From Lewinellaceae bacterium (GTDB lineage Bacteria; Bacteroidota; Bacteroidia; Chitinophagales; Saprospiraceae), in the NCBI GenBank assembly GCA_020636225.1, contig JACJYI010000010.1, forward strand, positions 6,955-70,954: a stretch of 64,000 nucleotides of DNA. Direction: 5' to 3'. Within the stretch, counting starts at the first letter, position 1. Each line of letters starts with the position of its first letter. A program made the translations under genes and the position numbers. The notes under the pieces were generated by a model. It saw nothing but the letters and a program-made list of their open reading frames with translations, searched no databases and was not told the origin of the DNA. Shown piece by piece: positions 9,800-18,821 of the stretch.

Positions 9800-10321
9800 A
9801 TGAGTCATCGTGCACCATTGATCGTGATCTCCGGTCCGGAATCATCCGGCAAGACCACGCTGGCCGGTCAGCTGGCCAGCCTGCTCGGCATGCCCCTGGT
9901 GGTCGAAGTGGCCAGGGACATGCTCGAACAGCTAGGTGGTGCCTACAGCGAACCGGATGTCTATCGCATGGCCATCCACCAATGGCGTCTCCAGGAGTCG
10001 ATCAGGCAGACAGGCGGCCTCGCGCTGGCAGATACCGACCTGCTGACCTACCGGATCTGGCTGGAAGAGCGCTTCGGGACCTGCAGCCCATGGATAGCAG
10101 CCCTTCACCGGCGCACCCTGCCGGTCCATTATCTGCTCTGTGTGCCCGATATCGATTGGGAGCCAGATCCCCTTCGGGAAAATCCCCACGACCGCGACCT
10201 TCTGTTGGATCGTCACCGGCAGATCCTCCAGGCGGAGGGAATGAGCTTTGATCTCATCAGCGGCCAGGGAGACGAACGCCTCCGACAGGCCCTGGGATTT
10301 CTGCATCATTTGGGTATTTGA
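9800..10321 (+). CDS. NadR-like P-loop ATPase/kinase
   Basis: A cytoplasmic P-loop protein of 173 residues. The Walker A motif GPESSGKTT lies at residues 12-20. It is followed by the helix and VVEVARDMLEQLG segment, then ALADTDLLTYRIW (Walker B-like DTD), and LLCVPDIDWEPDPLRENP with a DRDLLLDRH lid. This is the pattern of the AAA_28/NadR-type nicotinamide riboside kinases, so phosphorylation of a nucleoside-like vitamin precursor is the likely activity. The substrate cannot be told from sequence. The gene sits upstream of a TPP riboswitch but is not under its control. The ATG at 9800 places the P-loop at the usual distance from the N-terminus. Confidence 0.78.
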   Translation: MSHRAPLIVISGPESSGKTTLAGQLASLLGMPLVVEVARDMLEQLGGAYSEPDVYRMAIHQWRLQESIRQTGGLALADTDLLTYRIWLEERFGTCSPWIAALHRRTLPVHYLLCVPDIDWEPDPLRENPHDRDLLLDRHRQILQAEGMSFDLISGQGDERLRQALGFLHHLGI

Positions 10322-10346
10322 TCCCTGGCAGCTACCTTCGTTCCAA

Positions 10347-10426
10347 ACATCGGGGTGTCAGACCCAATCGTCTGACTGAGATCATACCCATTGAACCTGC
10401 CCGGGTCATGCCGGGAAGGGAAGATG
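10347..10426 (+). promoter_or_regulatory. TPP riboswitch (THI element)
   Basis: The leader holds the conserved blocks of the thiamine pyrophosphate riboswitch in order: CGGGGTG, then a short variable hairpin, CTGAGAT, ACCC, TTGAACCTG, a CCGGGTCATGCCGG arm that fits the usual GATAATGCCA-type region, and GGGAAGATG. The bases CATC at the 5' side can pair with GATG at the 3' side to close P1. It lies 60 bp before the TonB receptor start. Two TGATCA copies just before the ATG could form a small hairpin and act as an expression platform by hiding the start, which is inference. Confidence 0.9.
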
Positions 10427-10485
10427 CTCCTCCAGCCTGCCGTCCGTGCAGACATCCCGGTGATCACCACCAAAATGATCACCAC

Positions 10486-12933
10486 ATGACGACCATTCGA
10501 TTCCGAACTTTCCTGTTTTGCCTGGTTTTGTCCACTGGCCTGTCGGCCCAGACACCGGCGTGGATCTCGGGCCATGTAACCGATTCCGATGGCAAACCAC
10601 TGACCTTCGCTTCGGTTCAGGTCACAAACGGTGCAGGGGCCACCACGGATGCTTCAGGGCGATTTCAACTGCGGGTGCTGGCGACCGATTCCGTGCAACT
10701 TCAGGTTCGGTTCATCGGGTTTGAGCCTTGGTCGGGGTATGTGGCACTCCCTACACGAGAGGACCTCCGCATTGTCCTGTTGCCTGTGGCCTTTCCCCTG
10801 CAGACACTGGAACTGATCGGTACCTGGGCGGAGGCCGATGCCCCTTTTACCCAGAGCCGGATGGATGCAGCCGACCTTGAGCAGCTCAATCTCGGTCAGG
10901 ATATGCCTTTCCTGTTGCGCTTCACTCCCGGGGTGGTGGCGACCTCGGACGCTGGCACGGGAATCGGCTATACCGGTATTCGAGTAAGGGGTAGTGATCC
11001 CACGCGCACCAACATCACCATCAACGGGGTGCCGGTGAATGATCCGGAATCACAGGCCGTCTTCTGGGTGAATATGCCAGACCTGGCCAGTTCGGTCGAC
11101 CAGATCCAGGTGCAACGCGGAGCGGGTACGTCGACCAATGGAGCGGGAGCCTTTGGCGCGACCATCAACATGCAGACGAAGACCCTTCGCAGTGAACCCT
11201 ATGCCCGTCTGTCCTCAACAGTCGGATCATTCAACACACGAAGGGCGACCGTCGAGCTAGGTACCGGTCTGCTCGGTGGGCACTGGGCCCTGGACGGACG
11301 CTGGTCGGCCATCGATTCCGACGGCTATATCGATCGCGCCACGGCCAGGTTGCGTTCCTGGTATGGCTCGGTCGCCTGGCAGGACAGCCGGACCCTGGTC
11401 CGACTGCTGGCATTCTCCGGCCGGGAGCGCACCTATCAGTCCTGGTGGGGTACCCCTCAATCGCGGCTGGAGAACGACGTTGAAGGCATGCTGGCTCATG
11501 CAGCCAACAATGGACTGACCCCGGAACAAACAGACAATCTGCTGGAGTCAGGACGAACTTACAACTACTACCAATATAAGGATGAGGTCGACCAGTATGG
11601 CCAGGACAACCTGCAGCTCCATCTGTCCCGGGTATTGACCGATCGGTGGCGGGTGAATACGACCTTGCACTACACCAGGGGCCAGGGGTACTTCGAGCAA
11701 TACCGGACGGGTGATGATCGCCGAAATTACGGATTGGAACCGGCGATCTATGGTTCCGACACCCTGTCGGTGATCGATCTGGTTCGCCGGCGCTGGCTGG
11801 ACAATGACTTCGCCGGCGTAGTGACCAATCTGCGCTATGAGGCGCCCCGATGGAATATCCATTTGGGCGGGGCCTGGAACACCTATCTGGGGGATCATTT
11901 CGGCCGGATCATCTGGGCAGAGGTCGCCCAGGGGATCGGGCCTGATCATGAGTATTATTCAGGTGCGGGCGACAAGCGGGATGGCAATCTGTTTCTCAAA
12001 GCCGATTGGTCGCCGTCCTCTGCCTGGCGACTGTTTGTTGATGCCCAGGTCCGTCATGTGCAGTATCAGACCAGTGGTGTTGACAATGACCTTCGCAGCT
12101 ATGATGTCCAGGATGACCGGGTTTTCTTCAATCCCAAAGCAGGAGTGACCTGGTCTCTGCAGCAGTGGTGCCAGCTCTATGCTTCGGCGGCTGTGGCCCA
12201 TCGCGAGCCTTCCCGCAGTGAGTATATCGATGCCCCTTCAGGTGCGTTCCCCCGACCAGAGCGTATGGTGGATGTGGAGTTGGGCAGCCGTATCGCATGG
12301 GCAGCCTGGCAGTTGAACTTCAATGGCTATTGGATGGATTATACAGACCAACTGGTGCCCACTGGCGCATTGAACGACGTAGGGGCCACTCTGAAGGTCA
12401 ATGTGCCTGATTCCTACCGCCTTGGGTTGGAAGTGCAGGCGGAGGGGCCGATATGGGCAGATGTGTTCTATCAGGGCAGTCTGGGATGGAGCCGCAACCG
12501 GATCCGGGCATTTGATGAGGTGATCTATGATTATACCTCTGGCTTCGAGGAGATCCGCATACCGCACCGGGATGTCGATATCGCCTATTCACCTGACCTG
12601 GTGTACAGTCACCAGGTAGCCTGGACCTTCCTGGCGGGGTGGTCATTGAACTGGATGAGCCAGTATGTCAGTCAGCACTATCTGGACAATACGGCCTCGG
12701 ATGATCGGGCCATACCAGCCTGGTGGGTCAATGACCTACAGTTGCGGTGGGCCCGGCATTTGCCCCGGGTCGGAGACCTGACGGTCCGGTTTCAGGTCAA
12801 TAATGTCCTGGATAAGGCCTACAGTTCAAATGGGTATACCTATTCGTATATCTATGATCAGCTGGTCACGGAGAACTTCTACTATCCTCAGGCTGGACGA
12901 AACTGGCAACTGGGAGTCCAGCTAAGCTGGTGA
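10486..12933 (+). CDS. TonB-dependent receptor under TPP riboswitch control (probable thiamine uptake)
   Basis: An outer-membrane receptor of 815 residues. The signal peptide ends near LSTGLSAQ. A carboxypeptidase-regulatory-like beta-sandwich follows (GHVTDSDGKPLTFASVQV, about residues 25-110), then the plug (GYTGIRVRGSDPTRTNITINGVPVND and the QVQRGAGTSTNGAGAFG block), then a 22-strand-type barrel that ends in the aromatic terminal strand GVQLSW. Such receptors import scarce substrates with energy from TonB. The TPP riboswitch in its leader makes thiamine or a thiamine precursor the likely substrate. The ATG at 10486 is chosen because the open frame upstream (to 10318) runs through the riboswitch. 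No inner-membrane PnuT-type transporter is adjacent. Confidence 0.92.
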   Translation: MTTIRFRTFLFCLVLSTGLSAQTPAWISGHVTDSDGKPLTFASVQVTNGAGATTDASGRFQLRVLATDSVQLQVRFIGFEPWSGYVALPTREDLRIVLLPVAFPLQTLELIGTWAEADAPFTQSRMDAADLEQLNLGQDMPFLLRFTPGVVATSDAGTGIGYTGIRVRGSDPTRTNITINGVPVNDPESQAVFWVNMPDLASSVDQIQVQRGAGTSTNGAGAFGATINMQTKTLRSEPYARLSSTVGSFNTRRATVELGTGLLGGHWALDGRWSAIDSDGYIDRATARLRSWYGSVAWQDSRTLVRLLAFSGRERTYQSWWGTPQSRLENDVEGMLAHAANNGLTPEQTDNLLESGRTYNYYQYKDEVDQYGQDNLQLHLSRVLTDRWRVNTTLHYTRGQGYFEQYRTGDDRRNYGLEPAIYGSDTLSVIDLVRRRWLDNDFAGVVTNLRYEAPRWNIHLGGAWNTYLGDHFGRIIWAEVAQGIGPDHEYYSGAGDKRDGNLFLKADWSPSSAWRLFVDAQVRHVQYQTSGVDNDLRSYDVQDDRVFFNPKAGVTWSLQQWCQLYASAAVAHREPSRSEYIDAPSGAFPRPERMVDVELGSRIAWAAWQLNFNGYWMDYTDQLVPTGALNDVGATLKVNVPDSYRLGLEVQAEGPIWADVFYQGSLGWSRNRIRAFDEVIYDYTSGFEEIRIPHRDVDIAYSPDLVYSHQVAWTFLAGWSLNWMSQYVSQHYLDNTASDDRAIPAWWVNDLQLRWARHLPRVGDLTVRFQVNNVLDKAYSSNGYTYSYIYDQLVTENFYYPQAGRNWQLGVQLSW

Positions 12934-13034
12934 GCATCTGAGGATTGGCACGAATATTTCTGTATGTAGGAGTTGACCACCCTTTGCCGGGATGATTCTG
13001 ATTAGTGGATGATGCAAAATCCGTGAAAACAGGT

Positions 13035-13042
13035 TAAGTTTG
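13035..13042 (+). promoter_or_regulatory. Candidate Bacteroidota -7 box
   Basis: TAAGTTTG fits the Bacteroidota -7 consensus TAnnTTTG, 74 bp before the peroxidase start. No clear -33 TTG is seen at the usual distance, so this is only a candidate. The remaining 12934-13115 stretch shows no other feature. Confidence 0.28.
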
Positions 13043-13115
13043 CATTCGTTCGTCCCAGAACCACCCCGAAACCTATCCCGAAGACTGATTTACTCACCGA
13101 ATCAATCGTGTTACC

Positions 13116-16007
13116 ATGAGCAGGATAGTCCTACTGTTGTGTTTTTTTATGCCCCTTGTCGGTCAGTCACAGACCTACCGGACCTATACAGGATGGGGAA
13201 ACAATGTTGATAACCCCGCGTGGGGTGCCGGTTTTTCGCAGATGCAGACCCGCACGACCGTCGCATTTGGAAATGGCTTCAGCACGCCAGCTGGGGCAAG
13301 CCGGGCCAATGCACGCCTGATTTCCAACTATCTGATGAGTCAGCCTAATGTCTTGCCCAGTTCGGAAGGACTGAGCGACTATGTCTGGGCGTTTGGCCAG
13401 TTTATCGATCACGATATCACACTGGTTCACAACAACAACTCCGAATTCTTCCCGATCACCATCAATTTTCCTGATCCCATCTTCAATCCTGGTGGGGCGT
13501 TTCCAAACGCCTTCATTCCGATGACCCGTTCGGCAGTGGCCCCGGGTACTGGCACGGAAGCCGGGAATCCCAGGAAGTACATCAATCAGATCTCTGCCCT
13601 GGTGGATGGGTCTGCTGTCTACGGGCCAGATTCAACCTATGCCTCCTGGTTGCGGACGTATCAGGACGGGAAACTGAAAGTTTCCTCCGGCAACCATCTG
13701 CCATTCAATACGACGGATGGTGAACTGGACAGCCCGCTGGATCCAGCAGCTCCCGGCCTGGACAATGCCACCCAGCAGTTCAGTAAACTGTTTGTGGCCG
13801 GGGATATCCGGGCCAATGAGAATATTTTCCTCACCGCCTTGCACACTCTGTTTGTCCGGGAGCATAATACGCAGTGTGACCTGATCAAGCGGGAGCATCC
13901 CGACTGGACGGACGAGCAGATCTATCAGCATGCCCGCAAGATCGTAGGGGGAACCATTCAGGCCATACTCAATGAAGAGTGGTTGCCCACTCTGGGTGTC
14001 CAGCTGCCTCCCTACACCGGATACAAACCGGAGGTCAATCCGGGTATCTTCAATGTCTTCTCCGCCGCGGCGTTCCGACTGGGGCATACCTTGCTCAGCA
14101 GCAACCTGCACCGGTCCAACAACCTTGGCGGGACCATCCCCGAGGGGGATATCCTCCTGCGCGATGCATTCTTCAACCCCATGGCCATCGTCAACGATGG
14201 AGGGGTCAATCCCTTGCTCAAGGGCATGGCCCATCAGATGCAGCAGGAATTTGACGGGAAAGTGATCGACGATGTGCGGAACTTCCTGTTCGGCGGCCCC
14301 GGTTCCGGAGGAATGGACCTGGCGGCCATCAACATGCAGCGTGGCCGCGACCGCGGGTTAGCCGACTTCAATACCATCCGGGCGGATTTCGGATTTCCGA
14401 AGTATGCCAGTTTCCTGGACATGACCGGCGATGAGGACCTGGCCAACCTTCTCAAGGTGGCCTATGTCAACATCGACAATATCGATCCCTGGGTAGGATT
14501 CCTGGTGGAAAAGAAGATGGCTGGCAGCATTTTCGGCGAGACCCTCCACAAGATCATGGTCGAACAGTTCGCTGCGATCCGGGACGGAGATCGGTTCTAC
14601 TTTGAGAATGACCCCGATCTGACGGAGGAGGAAAAGGCCCGCATCAAGGCAACGACGATGTATGATGTGGTCATGCGCAATTCCAATATCACCATCCTGC
14701 AGAAGAACCTGTTCGTGATGGAGTCGCATTACGACATGTGCCAGGCCACCGAATATGAAGCAGAGGTGACCGGCCAGGTGATCGCCGATGCGTCCGGTGA
14801 GCCCCTTTCCGATGTAGAGGTCTCCCTGAATGCGGAGTTCCTGGAGCCATCGCTGGCCGCCAGTGATGAAAATGGAACATTCACCTTCGATCTGCAGCAG
14901 ACCTGCCGCGGGTATCATCTTCTGGCCGATAAAGTCGACTCCTACAAAAATGGGCTGTCCATCGCCGACCTGATCATCATGCGTCGACACATGAACGGTG
15001 ATCCCGTGTTGACCACGCCTTATCAGCTGTTTGCTGCTGACGTGAATACCAACGGGGAGATCAGTATTGCCGACCTCCTGTCCATGAGAAAGGTCCTGAT
15101 CGGCGCCCAGGAAGGCTATGACGGTGGCAAGCCCTGGCTGTTTGTCAATAATGCATACACATTTGCTGATCCGGCCAACCCGTTTGCCGAGAAGGAAGAA
15201 GTGACCGATATCAAGATCAAGCCATTGGAAGCGGCATATGATTTTGATGTCCGGGCCATCAAGCTGGGTGATCTGAACGGGACTGTCAAACTGAACGGAT
15301 TGATCGAATCCGAGATCCGGAACAGTGAGCCATTGGTCCTGGAAGCGATCGACCGGACCTGGAACCCTGGCGAAGTGGTCGAAGTGACCCTGCAGTCTCC
15401 GAACATTGATGGTTATGCCGGATTCCAGGCCACCCTGCAATACGGTGTGGAAATTCTGGACCTCAAGGAGATCCGGACAGAGGAGATCACCCTGGCCGAA
15501 GGGGTGAATTATTCCATCCAGGAGGCCACAGGATCCATTGCCCTGGCCATCGATTGGACGGGTGCGCTTGGTGCCAATACGAAAACCATGACCCTGGTGT
15601 TCGAGGCCAGGAAGAAGGGGACGCTCAAACAGGCCCTTCGATTGAATGGTGGCTTGTTGGTGCCGGAGGCGGTCAGTCAGGATTTCGACATTACCGATGT
15701 CACCCTGAAGATCCGCCAGGATCTGGTCAGCAATGATACCAAGGAGCCCTTCGTCCTGTTTGGCAACCAGCCCAACCCGTTCAACGGGGAGACGGTCATT
15801 TCCTTTGAATTGCCGGAGGCCGGTGATATCACCCTGGCCGTCTATGATCTCAGTGGTCGCCTGGTCTATGAGAGGGATGCCTATTTCTACAAAGGATACA
15901 ACCAGATGGCGGTGACCCGCCAGGACCTGGGTGTGACCGGATTGCTGGTCTACCAGATCCGCACGGCACATGGAACGGCCACGCAGCGAATGCTGGTCAA
16001 CGAGTAA
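13116..16007 (+). CDS. Animal-type haem peroxidase with dockerin-like repeats and T9SS tail
   Basis: A secreted protein of 963 residues. After the signal peptide (ends near VGQSQ) comes an animal haem peroxidase domain to about residue 540. Asp98-His99 in QFIDHDI correspond to the distal pair of myeloperoxidase, and the proximal His lies in AFRLGHTLL. A carboxypeptidase-regulatory-like segment follows (VTGQVIADASGEPLSDVEV), interrupted near residues 615-665 by two dockerin-like repeats (GLSIADLIIMRRHMNG and NGEISIADLLSMRKVLIG). Then comes a cohesin-like sandwich, then a type A sorting domain (NQPNPFNGETVISF). The likely role is extracellular oxidation with peroxide, perhaps of halides or phenolics. 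The gene is followed by a strong terminator. The domain order is read directly, and the substrate is unknown. Confidence 0.9.
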   Translation: MSRIVLLLCFFMPLVGQSQTYRTYTGWGNNVDNPAWGAGFSQMQTRTTVAFGNGFSTPAGASRANARLISNYLMSQPNVLPSSEGLSDYVWAFGQFIDHDITLVHNNNSEFFPITINFPDPIFNPGGAFPNAFIPMTRSAVAPGTGTEAGNPRKYINQISALVDGSAVYGPDSTYASWLRTYQDGKLKVSSGNHLPFNTTDGELDSPLDPAAPGLDNATQQFSKLFVAGDIRANENIFLTALHTLFVREHNTQCDLIKREHPDWTDEQIYQHARKIVGGTIQAILNEEWLPTLGVQLPPYTGYKPEVNPGIFNVFSAAAFRLGHTLLSSNLHRSNNLGGTIPEGDILLRDAFFNPMAIVNDGGVNPLLKGMAHQMQQEFDGKVIDDVRNFLFGGPGSGGMDLAAINMQRGRDRGLADFNTIRADFGFPKYASFLDMTGDEDLANLLKVAYVNIDNIDPWVGFLVEKKMAGSIFGETLHKIMVEQFAAIRDGDRFYFENDPDLTEEEKARIKATTMYDVVMRNSNITILQKNLFVMESHYDMCQATEYEAEVTGQVIADASGEPLSDVEVSLNAEFLEPSLAASDENGTFTFDLQQTCRGYHLLADKVDSYKNGLSIADLIIMRRHMNGDPVLTTPYQLFAADVNTNGEISIADLLSMRKVLIGAQEGYDGGKPWLFVNNAYTFADPANPFAEKEEVTDIKIKPLEAAYDFDVRAIKLGDLNGTVKLNGLIESEIRNSEPLVLEAIDRTWNPGEVVEVTLQSPNIDGYAGFQATLQYGVEILDLKEIRTEEITLAEGVNYSIQEATGSIALAIDWTGALGANTKTMTLVFEARKKGTLKQALRLNGGLLVPEAVSQDFDITDVTLKIRQDLVSNDTKEPFVLFGNQPNPFNGETVISFELPEAGDITLAVYDLSGRLVYERDAYFYKGYNQMAVTRQDLGVTGLLVYQIRTAHGTATQRMLVNE

Positions 16008-16032
16008 GCGCGTTTATAATCCTATGACGTCA

Positions 16033-16072
16033 AAACAGGCTGTCCCGGCAACGGGCAGCCTGTTTGCTTTTC
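16033..16072 (+). terminator. Intrinsic terminator after the peroxidase gene
   Basis: An inverted repeat (AAACAGGCTG and CCCG, loop GCAA, CGGG and CAGCCTGTTT) with one mismatch, followed by GCTTTTC. It lies 25 bp after the peroxidase stop codon. Confidence 0.85.
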
Positions 16073-16114
16073 TTATAAGGCTGTGATGGATTGGTGCCAT
16101 TCTCTGGCTGCACT

Positions 16115-16232
16115 TCTCTTCAACCCCTTCAGGGTTGGGCTCCACAAGTGGTTCCCACCCCGGGTTTCCTCCTTCGGCGGATAAACCACCCGGGGCTATC
16201 TTCTTCAACCCTTTCAGGGTTGTGAACCATTT
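16115..16232. repeat. Dispersed REP-like hairpin cluster
   Basis: Three palindromes in about 120 bp: CAACCCCTTCAGGGTTG, a long CCCCGGGT...ACCCGGGG arm pair around CCTCCTTCGGCGGAT, and CAACCCTTTCAGGGTTG. The same trio, in the same order, occurs at 46734-46830 and 47028-47130. The core CCCTGAAGGGG is shared (opposite strand) with the long array beginning at 16436. Confidence 0.88.
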
Positions 16233-16435
16233 TTCGGAGATGGGGATTGATACGTTATCTGCTTATTTGATCACCTGTTCATAACCCGCCCTAATGGTGG
16301 GCAATAGGTTGGTCCGGGGTCTCAACCCTGGATTGGTCTGTTTTGCATGAACGTTGACAGTGCCATCAAGTGAATATCAGGATGTCAAGGTCGTGCCCGA
16401 AGCAATACGGAATTCAATGCCTGATGGTCACCCTT

Positions 16436-18262
16436 ATCTGATCAGACAAGAATCCGAAAGCGAATAAGATCCAGGACCTGGAAGGGCTCCAACAGAGCAA
16501 ACCTGGGTCTCCAACATGGAATGATCTGATGTGTAAGAAAGCCAACGGTGCCTTGCAGAGAGTGACAAGATCTCAAGATCCAGCCTTTAGCGATAGAATA
16601 CGCAATACCCGATGTGCACCTTATCCGATCAGGTAAAAAATCCGAAAGCGATTGAGATCCAGGACCTGGAAGGGGCTGGACCCTGAAGGGGTCCAACAGG
16701 ATAGCCCCGGGTGCAACCCGGGGTTTGTATCGGATAGACAAACAACCCTGAAGGGGTTGAAGAACTGAGGAATAGGCCCCCTCCCCTTTGCTGGGTTCAG
16801 CCAGCCATACATTCACATGGCGATCACGTCGTGGAAGATGAATCACCGATCATCGGCCTGATCAGATACACTATGGTATGTGAGAGATCCTGGACCCTGA
16901 AGGGGTCCAACAGGATAGCCCCGGATGAAACCCGGGGTTTGTATCGGATGGACCATCAACCCTGAAGGGGTTGAAGAACTGTGGAAATGATCCACCGCGA
17001 TTACGAAGAACAGCTGGCAATACTTCCACCAGACGATCAAGACGTGGAAGATGAATCACCGATCATCGGCCTGATCAATTGCGCTGTAACACGCGAGTGG
17101 GCAAGGACCCTGAAAGGGTCCAACAAGATAGCCCCGGGTGCAACCCGGGGTTAGCTGCGACCCCGGGAACAACCCTGAAGGGGTTGAAGAATTGTGGAAT
17201 AGGCCCCCTCCCCTTTGCTGGGTTCAGCCAGCGATACTTCCACCAGACGATCAAGACGCGGAAAATGAATCACCTATCATCGGCCTGATCAGATACACTA
17301 TGGTATGCGAGAGATCCAGGACCCTGGAGGGGTCCAACAAAGATAGCCCCGGGTGCAACCCGGGGTTAGCTGCGACCCCGAGAACAACCCTGAAGGGGTT
17401 GAAGAACTGAGGAAATGATCCACCGCGTTTACGAAGAACAGCTGGCAATACTTCCACCAGACGATCAAGACGCGGAAAATGAATCACCCACCATCGGCCT
17501 GATCATTCGCGCTGTAACACGCGAGAGGGCAAGGACCCTGAAAGGGTCCAACAAGCTAGCCCCGGGTGCAACCCGGGGTTTGTATCGGATGGACCATCAA
17601 CCCTGAAGGGGTTGAAGAACTGTGGAATAGGCCCCCTCCCCTTTGTTGGGTTCAGCCAGCCGTACATTCACCAGACGATCAAGACGCGGAAGATGAATCA
17701 CCGATCATCGGCCTGATCAGATACGCTATGGTATGCGAGAGATCCAGGACCCTGAAAGGGTCCAACAAGCTAGCCCCGGGTGCAACCCGGGGTTAGCTGC
17801 GACCCCGAGAACAACCCTGAAGGGGTTGAAGAATTGTGGAATAGGCCCCCTCCCCTTTGCTGGGTTCAGTCAGCCATACATTCACCAGGCGATCAAGTCG
17901 CGGAAGATGAATCACCCACCATCGGCCTGATCAGATACACTATGGTATGTGAGAGATCCTGGACCCTGAAGGGGTCCAACAGGATAGCCCCGGGTGCAAC
18001 CCGGGGTTTGTATCGGATAAACAATTAACCCTGAAGGGGTTGAAGAACTGTGGAATAGGCCCCCTCCCCTTTGCTGGGTTCAGCCAGCGATACTTCCACC
18101 AGACGATCAAGACGCGGAAAATGAATCACCTATCATCGGCCTGATCAGATACACTATGGTATGCGAGAGATCCAGGACCCTGAAGGGGTCCAATAAGCTA
18201 GCCCCGGGTGAAACCCGGGGTTTGTATCGGATAGACAATCAACCCTGAAGGGGTTGAAGAAC
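16436..18262. repeat. REP-like tandem array, 214-bp units, beside the RAYT gene
   Basis: A highly regular array. The palindrome CAACCCTGAAGGGGTTG starts near 16743, 16957, 17170, 17385, 17598, 17812, 18026 (changed to TAACCC) and 18240, so the period is 213-215 bp over eight copies. Each unit has three hairpins in order: GGACCCTGAAGGGGTCC, AGCCCCGGGTGCAACCCGGGG and CAACCCTGAAGGGGTTG. Two older, decayed units lie at 16436-16660. Spacers come in two types: one with AATAGGCCCCCTCCCCTTTG, and one with AAATGATCCACCGCG followed by an altered downstream block. ORFs through it follow the repeat period and are not genes. The array ends 20 bp from the stop of the transposase gene. Confidence 0.95.
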
Positions 18263-18283
18263 TGCTCTCCGAGACCCCATTTC

Positions 18284-18733
18284 TTAACCCATCAGGTACT
18301 GTTCCTCAAAGGGGATCCGATGCTCTGTCAACAATCGCTTGTACTCGTCCAGAAATGACTCGTTCTGGTGATGGACTTGCTGCCTGCGAACATACTGGGT
18401 CACTGTATCCAAATCCTTTACTGAACAGGTAAACGCACCGTATCCCGAAGACCATCGTTCAAACAATGGCGCTACCTTTTTTTCTTTCATCCATTTAGAC
18501 GATGCCAGTTTGATATCCTTGATCAACCCGGACAGGGCTACCGTCGGATGCAGGTCAAACAATAGATGGATATGATCGCTGACTCCATTGATGGCATGCG
18601 GGTGGCATTGCTGTTTGCGAAGAATCCCACCGATATAGGCATATAATTCCTGTGGATGATCCAGGATCAGTCGGGGCTCATGGCCATAAGTGGACAAGAC
18701 AACGTGATAGATGATTTGCCGGAATGAAGACAT
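18284..18733 (-). CDS. RAYT / IS200-type HUH transposase (Y1_Tnp)
   Basis: A single-domain Y1 transposase of 149 residues, the usual length of IS200 TnpA and REP-associated tyrosine transposases. The HUH pair is His54-Ile-His56 in SDHIHLLFDL. The catalytic tyrosine is most likely Tyr114 in TVTQYVRRQQVHHQ, with the flanking Gln residues typical of the family. Such enzymes cut and rejoin single-stranded DNA next to hairpins. The eight-unit hairpin array begins 20 bp beyond its stop codon, which is the arrangement expected of a RAYT with its REP family. The reading frame is intact. No TnpB and no obvious left and right transposon ends are visible, so a domesticated RAYT is more likely than an active IS. 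Confidence 0.88.
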   Translation of the reverse strand: MSSFRQIIYHVVLSTYGHEPRLILDHPQELYAYIGGILRKQQCHPHAINGVSDHIHLLFDLHPTVALSGLIKDIKLASSKWMKEKKVAPLFERWSSGYGAFTCSVKDLDTVTQYVRRQQVHHQNESFLDEYKRLLTEHRIPFEEQYLMG

Positions 18734-18821
18734 GTCTGCAAAATAAACAGAATGTTTTAAAATTGAAATAATCTGGCATCCAATGGCATTATGAAAGACG
18801 AATCAGGCGCGTAGGATGGGT

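Noticed and set aside
10318..10485. N-terminal extension of the TonB receptor
   Set aside because: The frame is open but the bases form a TPP riboswitch. The signal peptide starts at 10486.
14358..15971. A 537-codon open frame on the minus strand
   Set aside because: It lies entirely opposite the peroxidase gene, whose domains are clear. Its composition is that of an antisense shadow in GC-rich DNA.
16436..18262. The 214-bp array as a CRISPR
   Set aside because: Units are too long, are repeated over their full length and have no unique spacers. No cas genes are present.
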